From Bacteroidota bacterium (lineage in GTDB: Bacteria; Bacteroidota; Ignavibacteria; UBA10030): a stretch of 64,000 nt of DNA. The stretch covers positions 197,483 to 261,482 of the forward strand of contig JALONQ010000002.1 in assembly GCA_025454835.1 (NCBI GenBank), given 5' to 3'. The position numbers and the translations under genes were made by a program. The notes beneath the pieces are model-generated. The model did not search any database. It was not told where the DNA came from and was given only the letters and a program-made list of their open reading frames with translations. Shown one piece after another: positions 52,580 to 60,806 of the stretch (the stretch's first letter is position 1; every line of letters starts with the position of its first letter).

Positions 52580-53578
52580 TCACGTGAGAAGGTGAAGCGC
52601 CCGGGCGATGACGTCCTGGCGCAAGGTGTCAAGGTCCATGCGGCGAACGCGGGCTCCAGCGGCATTCTGATGCCCGTTGCCCCCGAATGCCTGCGCAAGT
52701 CGGTTGACAGCGACAGAGCCCCGCGAACGGAAATTGACCTTGATGCAATCGTCGAGCTCAGTGAACATCAAACCGATCTGCACGCCGCCGATCGTCAGCG
52801 TCATCGGGACGAAGGCGTCGGTGTCGATCTCGGACGTCCCCGTCCGTCGGAACATGTCGCGGGTGACGACGAACAGGCACACGCGTCCCGCATGGGCCAG
52901 CTGCAATCCGGCCAGCACCTCGCCAAGCAATTGCAGCCGGTTGGCCGGACCTTCTTCGAAGACATGCTGATACGTGCTCACGGGGTCGGCCCCCATGTCG
53001 ATCAGCCTCGCGACGATCCTGTGCAGTTCGGCGTCGGTCTTCGGAAAGCGAAAGGAGCCGGTGTCGGTCATGACGGCCGTGTAGAGCGCATTCGCTCCGT
53101 TTGCCGACAAGGGCAGACGGCCGGCTTCGTCGAGCAGTCTGAACACGATCTCACCGGTCGACGAGGCGTCAGTATCGACGATCGTGAGCGAAGCGAAGGT
53201 CCCCGGGTCGGGGTGATGATCGATGATGACCTTGTCTGCTCCGCTTGAGGTGACCACGGCTTCCATCCGACCAAGCCGGCTGAGCTGGTTCGCGTCGAGG
53301 ACGACGATCAGGCGGGCACTGGCGATCAGGCCGTCGTGATGTTCTGGCGCATATTGCTCCAGCGCCTGGCCGACAGGATCGAGGAAGCGATACGGACCCG
53401 GCACGGCGTCGTGGTTGACGACCCGCACGGAGGCCCCCTGAGCGCGGAGGACCTCGGCGAGGGCTAGCTCACTGCCCAATCCGTCGCCGTCGGGGTTGAT
53501 GTGCGTCGTCAGCACCACAGAACCGGGAGCGGACAAGAGCTCACGAAAGCGGATATGGTCGGAGGAGGTCGGGGGCAT
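52580..53578 (-). CDS. nrnA: DHH/DHHA1 phosphoesterase (NrnA-like)
   Basis: A 332-residue DHH-family protein. It has T-H-I-N-P-D-G-D-G-L-G-S, V-V-L-D-A-N, the D-H-H-P-D signature, D-T-G-S-F-R-F and the C-terminal DHHA1 G-G-N-G-H-Q-N-A-A-G. NrnA degrades oligoribonucleotides and dephosphorylates pAp; some relatives hydrolyse cyclic dinucleotides. The ATG at 53578 is chosen because an upstream frame would run through the kor terminator hairpin. A palindrome GTTCA-ATTC-TGAAC abuts the start. It is the first gene of the nrnA-pepA-GWxTD-pdxA-ftsE operon. Confidence 0.9.
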   Translation of the reverse strand: MPPTSSDHIRFRELLSAPGSVVLTTHINPDGDGLGSELALAEVLRAQGASVRVVNHDAVPGPYRFLDPVGQALEQYAPEHHDGLIASARLIVVLDANQLSRLGRMEAVVTSSGADKVIIDHHPDPGTFASLTIVDTDASSTGEIVFRLLDEAGRLPLSANGANALYTAVMTDTGSFRFPKTDAELHRIVARLIDMGADPVSTYQHVFEEGPANRLQLLGEVLAGLQLAHAGRVCLFVVTRDMFRRTGTSEIDTDAFVPMTLTIGGVQIGLMFTELDDCIKVNFRSRGSVAVNRLAQAFGGNGHQNAAGARVRRMDLDTLRQDVIARALHLLT

Positions 53579-53592
53579 GTTCAATTCTGAAC
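53579..53592. promoter_or_regulatory. Palindrome abutting the nrnA start codon
   Basis: A 5-bp-arm palindrome GTTCA-N4-TGAAC lies immediately before the ATG of nrnA and next to the kor terminator. It could be an operator or part of the translation start region; no promoter elements of the window's usual type are visible. Confidence 0.3.
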
Positions 53593-53594
53593 GA

Positions 53595-53629
53595 AAAAGG
53601 TGTGACCCCCACCGGAGGCCACACCTTTT
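53595..53629 (-). terminator. Intrinsic terminator of korAB
   Basis: AAAAGGTGTG (53595-53604) pairs with CACACCTTTT (53620-53629), enclosing further CC/GG pairing. On the minus strand the stem is followed by TTTC, giving a T-rich end; the design is also usable in reverse. Confidence 0.85.
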
Positions 53630-53647
53630 CACGCGTGGGTGGTACGC

Positions 53648-54700
53648 TCAGCTGATGACCCAGGTGTCGCCGGAGTTCAGGAGCTTGTCCATATCCCCTT
53701 CGCCCCGCTTCGCCCTGGCGTGCTCGATCTGGGCCGTCATGAGGTCTTCGTATGTGGGACGCTCGACGGACAGGAAAATGCCCACCGGACGGGGAAGGCT
53801 GGCCTTATACGTCATGTCGGCGAGGATGAACGAGAGGGTCGTGTCGCGCTCGTTATGGACCAATAGGTCGTTGACGGAATGCTGGCCGTCCTTCAGCGAG
53901 ACGACCGTTGGCGTGAAGCCGTCGAGTTTGATCCCCCTGTCCTTCTCCTTGCCGAACACGAGCGGCTTGCCGTGCTCGATGAGCACGAGGCTGTCATCCT
54001 TCGTGTCCTTCTCGGTGAACTGGAAGAAGGCGCCGTCATTGAAGACGTTGCAGTTCTGATAGAGTTCGACGAAAGAGGTCCCCTTGTGCTCGGCGGCGCG
54101 TTTCAGGACCATCTGCATATGCTTCGGGTCGCGGTCGAGCGTGCGGGCGACGAACGTCGCGCTGGCGCCGAGGGCGAGCGCGGCTGGATTGAACGGATAA
54201 TCGAGCGACCCTTGAGGCGTCGACTTCGTCACCTTGCCCTGCTCGGAGGTCGGCGAGTACTGTCCCTTGGTTAGACCGTAGATCTGATTGTTGAACAAAA
54301 GGACCTTGACGTCGATGTTCCGGCGCAGCAGGTGGATGAAGTGATTGCCGCCGATCGACATGCCGTCGCCGTCCCCCGTGACGACCCAGACGGAAAGGTC
54401 CGGCCGGGCAACCTTCAGCCCCGAAGCGATCGCCGTGGCGCGCCCGTGGATGCCGTGGAAACCATAGGTCTCCATGTAGTAGGGGAAACGGCTCGAACAG
54501 CCGATGCCAGAGACGAAGACCGTCTTGTGGCGAGGGATGCCCAGTTCGGGCATCACCCGTTGGGTCTGGGCGAGGATGGAGTAGTCGCCGCAACCCGGGC
54601 ACCACCTGACGTCCTGGTCGCTCGAAAAATCCTTTGAAGAGTACTTGGGCATCTCGAAAGATGCCGCCGTGGTCAGGATCTCATTGACGCGCGTCGACAT
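53648..54700 (-). CDS. korB: 2-oxoacid:ferredoxin oxidoreductase, beta subunit
   Basis: A 350-residue thiamine-diphosphate subunit. It has R-W-C-P-G-C-G-D-Y, G-I-G-C-S-S-R, H-G-R-A-T-A-I-A-S-G-L-K, the TPP/Mg motif G-D-G-D-G-M-S-I-G-G-N-H, and N-N-Q-I-Y-G-L-T-K-G-Q-Y-S-P-T-S. With the alpha/gamma-fused partner upstream it couples oxidative decarboxylation of a 2-oxoacid to ferredoxin. 2-oxoglutarate is favoured, since icd is in the window, but pyruvate or indolepyruvate cannot be excluded. It starts four bases after korA ends. Confidence 0.92.
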   Translation of the reverse strand: MSTRVNEILTTAASFEMPKYSSKDFSSDQDVRWCPGCGDYSILAQTQRVMPELGIPRHKTVFVSGIGCSSRFPYYMETYGFHGIHGRATAIASGLKVARPDLSVWVVTGDGDGMSIGGNHFIHLLRRNIDVKVLLFNNQIYGLTKGQYSPTSEQGKVTKSTPQGSLDYPFNPAALALGASATFVARTLDRDPKHMQMVLKRAAEHKGTSFVELYQNCNVFNDGAFFQFTEKDTKDDSLVLIEHGKPLVFGKEKDRGIKLDGFTPTVVSLKDGQHSVNDLLVHNERDTTLSFILADMTYKASLPRPVGIFLSVERPTYEDLMTAQIEHARAKRGEGDMDKLLNSGDTWVIS

Positions 54701-54703
54701 GGA

Positions 54704-56548
54704 TCACTTTCCCCCTTTCAACAGTTCTTCGATTTTCGCTTCGATCTCCACCGACCGGAAGGGGAGTCCCTGGATCTTGTCGAGGCCGACGGCGGGAACG
54801 AGATACTTCGAGCGCAGAATCTTCAGGAGTTGGCCCAAATTCAGCTCGGGCACCAGGATGTGCTTGAAGCTTTTGAACACGGTTTCGACATTCTTCGGCA
54901 TCGGATTCAGGTGCTTGAGGTGCATCTGAGACACCTTGAGGCCGCGCGATTGCACCTTCGTCACGGCCGACTTGATGGCGCCGTACGTGCCGCCCCAGCC
55001 GACCACGAGCAGGTCGCCGCTCGCTGCGCCTTCGACCACGGCGTCCGGTATATCATGCGCGATGCGTTCGATCTTCTCGTCCCGCAGTCTCACCATGAAT
55101 TCGTGGTTCTTGGGGTCGTAGCTGATGTTGCCCGTCAGATGTGCCTTCTCGAGGCCGCCGATGCGGTGCTCCAAGCCAGGTGTGCCGGGGATCGCCCACG
55201 GCCGCGAGAGCGTCTTCTCATCCCGAAGATACGGGAGAAAGCCCTCCTTCTCGGTGCGAAACGGAACGCCTATGTCGGGCAAGGCGCTCATCGACGGAAT
55301 GAGCCACGGCTCAGATCCGTTGGCCAGGTAGCCGTCGGTCAGCAGAATCACGGGGGTCATGTATTTCAGCGCGATGCGCGAAGCCTCGACTGCGGCATAG
55401 AAGCAGTCGCCGGGCGTCGCCGCAGCGACCACCGGGATCGGCGCCTCGCCGTTGCGGCCATAGACAGCCTGGAGCAGATCGGCCTGTTCGGTCTTCGTCG
55501 GAAGGCCGGTACTCGGCCCGCCGCGCTGAACGTTCACGATCACGACCGGCAACTCGACCATCACAGCAAGTCCCATCGCTTCCGACTTGAGGGCCACGCC
55601 CGGGCCGGAAGTTGTCGTCGTGGCAAGAGCGCCGCCGAACGCCGCCCCGATCGCGGAGGTGATGCCCGCGATCTCGTCCTCGGCCTGGAACGTCTTCACG
55701 CCGAAGCTCTTGTAGATCGACAGTTCGTGCAGGATATCGCTGGCCGGTGTGATCGGGTAGGTGCCGAGAAAGAGCTCCAGCTTGGCCTTCTTGGCGGCCG
55801 CCATGAGGCCCCATGCGGTCGCCTGGTTTCCGGTGATGTTTCGGTACTTGCCCGGCGTCAGCTTGGCGGGGCCGACCTCGTATCGGACCTTGAAGATCTC
55901 GGTCGTCTCGCCGTAGTTCCATCCGGCTTTGAGGACGCGCGTATTCGCTTCCTTGATATCCGGTTTGTTCTTGAATTTCTCGTAGATCCAATCGACCGTC
56001 GGCTCGATGGGACGGTTATACATCCAGAACATCATTCCGAGCGCGAAGAAATTCTTCGAACGGTCGACGAGCTTGCTCGACAAGTTGAGATCCTGCAAGG
56101 CGAGCGACGTCAGTTTTGTGATGTCGACCTCGTAGAGCCGGTACTTGTCGAGAGAACCGTCCCGCAGCGGGCTCTGCGCATACCCGGCGAGTTTCAGGTT
56201 CTTGTCGCTGAAGCCGTCGGTATTGACAATGATGGCGCCGCCGTCGATCAGCGTGTTAAGGTTGACCTTGAGAGCCGCAGCATTCATCGCCACAAGCACG
56301 TCGCACTGATCTCCCGGAGTGTGGATCTCGGTGCTTCCGAAGTGGATCTGAAAGCCCGAAACCCCGAACAGGGTGCCTTGCGGCGCCCGGATCTCGGCCG
56401 GATAGTCGGGGAAGGTGCTCAGGTCGTTGCCGAGCAAGGCCGTGGTATTCGTGAATTGCGTTCCGGTCAGTTGCATCCCGTCGCCGGAATCGCCGGCGAA
56501 TCGGATCGTGACCTCCTCGAGGCTCTGCGTCTGCTTGGTAGATGACAT
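54704..56548 (-). CDS. korA: 2-oxoacid:ferredoxin oxidoreductase, fused gamma-alpha subunit
   Basis: A 614-residue subunit. An N-terminal gamma-type domain (about 10-190; [20 protein letters not shown]) is fused to the alpha pyrimidine-binding domain (about 205-450; [41 protein letters not shown]). The C-terminal domain ([10 protein letters not shown]) is last. The fusion is common in bacterial KorA. It is transcribed from the promoter at 56718-56746 with a leader of about 165 bases. Confidence 0.92.
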   Translation of the reverse strand: MSSTKQTQSLEEVTIRFAGDSGDGMQLTGTQFTNTTALLGNDLSTFPDYPAEIRAPQGTLFGVSGFQIHFGSTEIHTPGDQCDVLVAMNAAALKVNLNTLIDGGAIIVNTDGFSDKNLKLAGYAQSPLRDGSLDKYRLYEVDITKLTSLALQDLNLSSKLVDRSKNFFALGMMFWMYNRPIEPTVDWIYEKFKNKPDIKEANTRVLKAGWNYGETTEIFKVRYEVGPAKLTPGKYRNITGNQATAWGLMAAAKKAKLELFLGTYPITPASDILHELSIYKSFGVKTFQAEDEIAGITSAIGAAFGGALATTTTSGPGVALKSEAMGLAVMVELPVVIVNVQRGGPSTGLPTKTEQADLLQAVYGRNGEAPIPVVAAATPGDCFYAAVEASRIALKYMTPVILLTDGYLANGSEPWLIPSMSALPDIGVPFRTEKEGFLPYLRDEKTLSRPWAIPGTPGLEHRIGGLEKAHLTGNISYDPKNHEFMVRLRDEKIERIAHDIPDAVVEGAASGDLLVVGWGGTYGAIKSAVTKVQSRGLKVSQMHLKHLNPMPKNVETVFKSFKHILVPELNLGQLLKILRSKYLVPAVGLDKIQGLPFRSVEIEAKIEELLKGGK

Positions 56549-56717
56549 GGACGACGGTTCCTGTGCGGGACGCGACCAAACCCTCCCCGGGCGGCGCAAG
56601 GGCCGACCGTCGTGGGACGAAGGCTCGGCGGGTGGTCGGGGGGAGGAGCGGCCGAAATCCGTGGATCGTTGGCGCCTGCCTTCAAGACCTTGGTGGCGCC
56701 ACACGTGAATGTCGAGA

Positions 56718-56746
56718 AATCTACCCAGAAAGTGCCGGAAAGGCAA
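56718..56746 (-). promoter_or_regulatory. korAB promoter, TTG-N20-TAnnTT type
   Basis: Minus-strand TTG (56746-56744), exactly 20 bases, TAGATT (56723-56718). It lies in the 295-base gap between rplI and korA. The predicted leader is long, and I see no riboswitch-like structure in it apart from a GTGGCGCCAC palindrome at 56693-56702. Confidence 0.7.
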
Positions 56747-56843
56747 GGCAATGAGCGTTTCCTTACCATTCCTCCCCGGCAAGAAACGCGAACGGGCCAT
56801 GAGATCGCTCCCATGACCCGTCACGTGAACCGGCGTGATGCCG

Positions 56844-57287
56844 CTATTCGCGCACGATCCAGACCTTGATCTTGCCGACCACACCAGCCGAAAGCTTGAC
56901 CGGCACATCGTAGATGCCGAGGCTCTTGATGGTGTCTTCGAGCTCGATCTGGCGCTTGTCGAGCGTGATGCCCTTCTCCACGAGCGCGTCGGCGATCATC
57001 TGTGAGGTGACCGAGCCGAAGAGCTTCTCGTCCTCGCCGACCTTCACGCTGAGCGTCACGGAGGTCTTCTCCAACTGGGCCGCGAGGTGCTCGGCCGACT
57101 GGCGCTCCTTCTCCAGTTTCCGCCCCGCCTGCTTCTGCTCCTGTTCCAGCACCTTCAAGGCGCCGGGGGTCGCTTCGTAGGCGATGTTGCGGGGTATGAG
57201 GTAGTTGCGGGCGAAACCATCCTTGACGTCCTTGACGTCGCCGGTCTTGCCCAGCTGCTCGTAGTCCTGCCGCAGAATGACTTTCAT
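56844..57287 (-). CDS. rplI: Ribosomal protein L9
   Basis: A 147-residue L9: [32 protein letters not shown] at the N-terminal 23S rRNA-binding domain, a long central helix, and a C-terminal domain ending K-I-K-V-W-I-V. The ATG at 57287 has GGAGA upstream; the longer frame overlapping rpsR has no family similarity. It is the last gene of the rpsF-rpsR-rplI group. Confidence 0.97.
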   Translation of the reverse strand: MKVILRQDYEQLGKTGDVKDVKDGFARNYLIPRNIAYEATPGALKVLEQEQKQAGRKLEKERQSAEHLAAQLEKTSVTLSVKVGEDEKLFGSVTSQMIADALVEKGITLDKRQIELEDTIKSLGIYDVPVKLSAGVVGKIKVWIVRE

Positions 57288-57298
57288 GGGTGGTCTCC

Positions 57299-57589
57299 TC
57301 AGCTCACGGCGTCTGCGACGAACGGCAGCAGGGCCAAATGGCGAGCCCGCTTGATGGCCACTGTCAGCTGTCGCTGGTGCTTGGCGCATGTCCCGGTGAT
57401 GCGACGCGGGATGATGCGGCCCTGTTCGGACACCGTGCGCGACAGTCGCTTCTCGTTCTTGTAGTCAATGGAGATCTCTTTGGCGTCGCAGAACCGGCAC
57501 GTGCGTTTCTTGCGCTGTTGTTGGTTGCGTCCACGGCCCCGGCCGCGCCGGGGTCCGGAATCGGAGTTGCGTCGAAGTGGTGGTCTCAT
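57299..57589 (-). CDS. rpsR: Ribosomal protein S18
   Basis: A 96-residue S18 with an Arg/Gly-rich N-terminal extension, then [35 protein letters not shown] and [12 protein letters not shown]. The Cys residues (C-x-x-C and C-x-x-H) suggest the zinc-ribbon form. It pairs with S6 in the 30S platform, and its gene follows rpsF as usual. Confidence 0.97.
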   Translation of the reverse strand: MRPPLRRNSDSGPRRGRGRGRNQQQRKKRTCRFCDAKEISIDYKNEKRLSRTVSEQGRIIPRRITGTCAKHQRQLTVAIKRARHLALLPFVADAVS

Positions 57590-57623
57590 GGTCGTTGCCT
57601 CGTTTCAGTCGTCTCGTGGGTGG

Positions 57624-58004
57624 TCAGGCGGCCGGAGCCGGTTCAGGAACCGCAGCTTGGGCAGCCGCGTCGGCGGTGGCCTTCTGGGCGCGGGCCTTCA
57701 GAGCATGCTTGTCGAGCCGGATCGTGAGATACCGGAGAATATTCTCGTCAAGTTGGTAATGCCGCTCAAGCTTCGCGACAAGGTCCGACGGACCCGTGAA
57801 CTCAGCGATCACGTAGAACCCGTTGTTCTTTTTCCGGATCGGATACGTGAAGCGCTTGCGTCCCCATTTATTGATGTCGAGGACCGAACCTCCGTGCTTG
57901 GCGATGGATTCTTTGACCTTCTCGATCACCGCATCGATCTGCGGGTCGTCAAGGCCGGCGTTAACAATGAACGCCGTTTCGTAGATAGCCGGGGACTGCG
58001 CCAT
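57624..58004 (-). CDS. rpsF: Ribosomal protein S6
   Basis: A 126-residue S6: Y-E-T-A-F-I-V-N-A-G-L-D, K-H-G-G-S-V-L-D-I-N-K-W-G-R-K-R-F-T-Y-P-I-R-K-K-N-N-G-F-Y and D-E-N-I-L-R-Y-L-T, with an Ala/Pro-rich tail. ATG 58004 is the family start; an upstream in-frame ATG (58034) adds 10 unrelated residues. The leader has a small hairpin CCGTTC/GAACGG (58039-58061). Confidence 0.97.
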   Translation of the reverse strand: MAQSPAIYETAFIVNAGLDDPQIDAVIEKVKESIAKHGGSVLDINKWGRKRFTYPIRKKNNGFYVIAEFTGPSDLVAKLERHYQLDENILRYLTIRLDKHALKARAQKATADAAAQAAVPEPAPAA

Positions 58005-58114
58005 GGCAGTGCTTTCCCTTTGGTCGTGGAACATGGCCCCGTTCCTGATGTCTCTGAACGGAGCAGGGTTAAGGGTTGTCGACGATCGTTGCCCCCGTCG
58101 CCGTGGGGTTGAAT

Positions 58115-58717
58115 CTACACCTCAGGTGTTGCTTCCATCCCCGGCAGGGGACGGTTGAACTCGTTCATCGCGGCGTTCCATCCGGAACGCATCACCGTTC
58201 TCACGGCGTCCGCCGCCCGGCCTACCATCTGCCGGACCGCGTCCACTTCGTCGCGCGCGAATCGCTCGAGCACGTAGTCGGCCATCCGGTCCTTATCGTC
58301 CGGCATGTGCGAGGAACCGATGCCGCACCGCAACCGGGGGACCTCGAGCGTCCCAAACTCCTCAAGAACGGAGGCCATGCCGTTGTGGCCACCGTCACTC
58401 CCTTGTAACCGAAGGCGCAGCATCCCAAGCGGGATCTGAAAATCGTCGAAGATCACCAACGATGCGGCCGGAGTCACGCCGGCAGCGGCAGCGGCGTCTG
58501 CAACCGCCAGACCGCTGCGATTCATGTACGTGGTCGGCTCGATCAGCAGGGCATCCGTCCCCTCCAGATTGAAGCGAGCTTCCTGCCATGGACCCTGACC
58601 GGGGCGGAATCGAACGCCTGCACGGCGCGCCAATTCCTCGACCACCAAGAACCCGATGTTGTGCCGCGTCCTCTCGTAGGCCGCACCGGGATTCCCCAAG
58701 CCGGCGACGAGCAGCAT
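58115..58717 (-). CDS. pth: Peptidyl-tRNA hydrolase
   Basis: A 200-residue Pth. It has G-L-G-N-P-G near the N-terminus, catalytic His in [15 protein letters not shown], the catalytic Asp region F-D-D-F and G-S-D-G-G-H-N-G. It releases peptides from prematurely dropped peptidyl-tRNA. It lies between rplY and rpsF, the rplY-pth adjacency being common in bacteria. Confidence 0.95.
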   Translation of the reverse strand: MLLVAGLGNPGAAYERTRHNIGFLVVEELARRAGVRFRPGQGPWQEARFNLEGTDALLIEPTTYMNRSGLAVADAAAAAGVTPAASLVIFDDFQIPLGMLRLRLQGSDGGHNGMASVLEEFGTLEVPRLRCGIGSSHMPDDKDRMADYVLERFARDEVDAVRQMVGRAADAVRTVMRSGWNAAMNEFNRPLPGMEATPEV

Positions 58718-58735
58718 GGCTGCGGCTCCGTTCGG

Positions 58736-59410
58736 TTACTTCTTTTCCTTCTCTGCCGGCTTGTCGGCGCCTTCTTCTTCAGGCTTCTTGCCCTTGGCGA
58801 TCACCTCAGGTTCGGCCGGCGCGGCAACGGCTTCAGTCGTCGCGACTTCCGGAGCCTTCTCGACGGTCGGCGGGATGACCGCGACCACCGTCGAGCGGGT
58901 GTCCTCGAGGATCTTCACATTCGGGATCGTAAGCTCCCCGACGTGGATCGACTTGTTGATGCCCAGATTCGCCACGTCGATGCTGACCGACTCGGGAATG
59001 AACTTCGGCAGGCAGGACACCTTGATGCGGTGAAGAATGTGCTGGAGGATGCCGCCTTCCTTCACGCCCGACGGCACGCCGCCCGTCAGAACGACGGGCA
59101 TCATGATCTCGACCTCTTCGTTCTCGTTGAGGCCCAGCAGGTCGAAGTGCACCGGCCGGTCTGTCACGGGGTCGAAGTCGATCGCCTTGAGGATGCAGGA
59201 TCGCGAGGTCCCGTCGTCGAGCTTCAGGTTCACGATATGCGTTGCGGCCGTTGCATAGAGCGGACGCAAGGCCAGTTCCGGGATGGCGACGGCGATATTG
59301 GGTAGGCCATGGCCATAATAGATGCCCGGGACAACGCCCCGAGCACGCATGGCGTTGCCGCCTTTGCCCGTCTGCTTGCGGATCTCGGCGGTAATGGTCA
59401 ATTCAGACAT
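58736..59410 (-). CDS. rplY: Ribosomal protein L25/CTC family
   Basis: A 224-residue CTC-type L25. It has an N-terminal 5S rRNA-binding L25 domain (R-A-R-G-V-V-P-G-I-Y-Y-G-H, about 1-90), a C-terminal TL5 beta domain (V-P-V-V-L-T-G-type segment, G-V-K-E-G-G-I-L-Q-H), and an Ala/Pro/Glu/Lys-rich tail (about 185-224) ending in K-E-K-K. It binds 5S rRNA in the 50S subunit. It lies 21 bases downstream of prs and shares the tRNA-Gln transcription unit. Confidence 0.94.
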   Translation of the reverse strand: MSELTITAEIRKQTGKGGNAMRARGVVPGIYYGHGLPNIAVAIPELALRPLYATAATHIVNLKLDDGTSRSCILKAIDFDPVTDRPVHFDLLGLNENEEVEIMMPVVLTGGVPSGVKEGGILQHILHRIKVSCLPKFIPESVSIDVANLGINKSIHVGELTIPNVKILEDTRSTVVAVIPPTVEKAPEVATTEAVAAPAEPEVIAKGKKPEEEGADKPAEKEKK

Positions 59411-59431
59411 CGGTGCTTCTCCTCGATTGTA

Positions 59432-60394
59432 TCAAACTTTGTCTTTGTCGATGTCGAACAGCGAGCTGATCGACTTGTTCTGATGCGTGCGAAGGATCGC
59501 TTCCGCGAACAAGCGCGAGATCGAGCGCACCTGGATCTTCGGCGCCGGTTCCCGAAGCGGCAGCGTATCGGTGACGATGACCGACGTAACATCCGAACCG
59601 TTGATGCGCTCGTACGCTTTGCCCGACAGAATCGGATGCGTGGCCGCACCATAGACGTGGAGCGCTCCCGCTGCCTTCAGTGCTCCGACGGCGTTGACGA
59701 ACGTCCCGGCGGTGTCGATCAGGTCGTCGACGATCAGGATGTTCTTTCCCTCCGCCGACCCGATGATGTTCATCACTTCCGCCACGTTCGCCTTCGGCCG
59801 GCGCTTGTCGATGAGAATCAGCTCTGCATCGAGTCGCCTGGCATAGGAACGGGCCATCTTGATGCCGCCGACGTCCGGAGAACAGACCGCAAGGTCCGGT
59901 ACCTGCATCTTCCGAAAGTATTCGACAAGCACCGCCGATGAGTAGAGGTGGTCGAGCGGGATGTCGAAGAACCCTTGGATCTGCGCGGCATGCAGGTCCA
60001 TCGTGATCACTCGGTCGGCGCCGGCCTCGGTGATGAGGTTGGCGACGAGTTTCGCCGTGACCGACACACGCGGTTGATCCTTGCGATCCTGCCTCGCGTA
60101 ACCAAAATACGGAATGACGGCGGTGACCCTGGTGGCCGACGCGCGCTTCGCCGCGTCGATCATCATGAGCAACTCCATCAGATTCTCCGCCGGCGGCTGT
60201 GTCGACTGTACGATGAAGACGTCCGCCCCCCGGATGTTCTCCGCGAACTTGACCCAGAGCTCTCCGTCGCTGAAGTTCTGGATCTCGGTGTGTCCGAGGG
60301 AGACGCCGGCGGCCTGGCAGATCTCATCTGCCAAGGGCCGATTGGATCGTCCGGAGAAGATCTTCAAGGTGCTGGCCATCGTGTCACTGATCAT
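59432..60394 (-). CDS. prs: Ribose-phosphate pyrophosphokinase
   Basis: A 320-residue PRPP synthetase. It has K-I-F-S-G-R-S-N-R-P-L-A, F-S-D-G-E-L-W-V, P-Y-F-G-Y-A-R-Q-D-R-K, D-L-H-A-A-Q-I-Q-G-F-F, and the PRPP loop I-V-D-D-L-I-D-T-A-G-T. It makes PRPP from ribose-5-phosphate and ATP for nucleotides, His and Trp. ATG 60394 and 60379 are both possible. The gene is downstream of tRNA-Gln in the same direction. Confidence 0.96.
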   Translation of the reverse strand: MISDTMASTLKIFSGRSNRPLADEICQAAGVSLGHTEIQNFSDGELWVKFAENIRGADVFIVQSTQPPAENLMELLMMIDAAKRASATRVTAVIPYFGYARQDRKDQPRVSVTAKLVANLITEAGADRVITMDLHAAQIQGFFDIPLDHLYSSAVLVEYFRKMQVPDLAVCSPDVGGIKMARSYARRLDAELILIDKRRPKANVAEVMNIIGSAEGKNILIVDDLIDTAGTFVNAVGALKAAGALHVYGAATHPILSGKAYERINGSDVTSVIVTDTLPLREPAPKIQVRSISRLFAEAILRTHQNKSISSLFDIDKDKV

Positions 60395-60538
60395 TGACCG
60401 TGCGCTGCCTCGATGCTGGTGACCGCTTCTCCACGAACACCACGCCGCTCTTCATGGGGGCCGCGAACCTCAGCGAGACAGCGCCAACGGCCTCGCTCTC
60501 GCTTCTGGATTCCGCCTCACATCTCATCAACCCCGATG

Positions 60539-60610
60539 CTGGGGCGGGAGGATTCGAACCTCCGCATGGCGGCTCCAAAGGCCGCTGCCTTACCGCTTGG
60601 CGACGCCCCA
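60539..60610 (-). tRNA. tRNA-Gln (anticodon UUG)
   Basis: A 72-base cloverleaf: acceptor TGGGGCG/CGCCCCA, D-arm G-C-C-A-A-G-C-G-G-T-A-A-G-G-C, anticodon loop C-T-T-T-G-G-A (UUG), T-arm GGTTCGAATCC. The T-first acceptor is typical of bacterial tRNA-Gln. CCA is not encoded. It lies between its promoter (-10 at 60756-60761) and prs. Confidence 0.95.
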
Positions 60611-60679
60611 ATGAACCTCTGCTCGCCGCATCCTTGCTTCGGAACTTTGATCGAGAAGCGGGATTCCTGTGAGGCGGAA

Positions 60680-60704
60680 CCTTACCGCTTGGCGACGCCC
60701 CAAT
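60680..60704 (-). other. 25-base copy of the tRNA-Gln 5' end
   Basis: An exact 25-base duplicate of 60588-60612 (tRNA-Gln acceptor 5' strand plus D-arm and two flanking bases) lies 67 bases upstream in the same transcript. The rest does not form a tRNA: no T-arm and no matching 3' acceptor. It looks like a truncated tRNA gene or recombination scar. Confidence 0.85.
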
Positions 60705-60755
60705 ACGCTACGCCACCATCTACGTGGTTCTGTTGGCCACCGAGGGGCCCCTAGA

Positions 60756-60761
60756 ATTATA
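60756..60761 (-). promoter_or_regulatory. Probable tRNA-Gln/prs promoter -10
   Basis: Minus-strand TATAAT at 60761-60756, with a weak TTCTGG 17 bases upstream, precedes the tRNA region. A GC palindrome AGGGGCCCCT (60744-60753) follows at the expected transcription start, possibly a stringent-control-like discriminator. The 412-base stretch 60395-60806 otherwise holds only the tRNA and its 5' copy. Confidence 0.5.
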
Positions 60762-60806
60762 TGATACCGAATCTTGGCCCAGAAATCAACGAGAATCCTG
60801 GCCTCG

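Noticed and set aside
54830-56545. 571-codon open frame antisense to korA
   Set aside because: Opposite an unambiguous KorA with intact domains; no motif in the antisense product.
58039-58061. Hairpin in the rpsF leader as an S6:S18-binding autoregulatory motif
   Set aside because: Only a 6-bp stem; the characteristic CCG-loop features of the known motif could not be confirmed by eye.
60680-60704. tRNA-derived 25-base repeat as an integration (att) site
   Set aside because: att repeats normally copy the tRNA 3' end and flank an element; here it is the 5' end and only 67 bases of non-coding DNA lie between.
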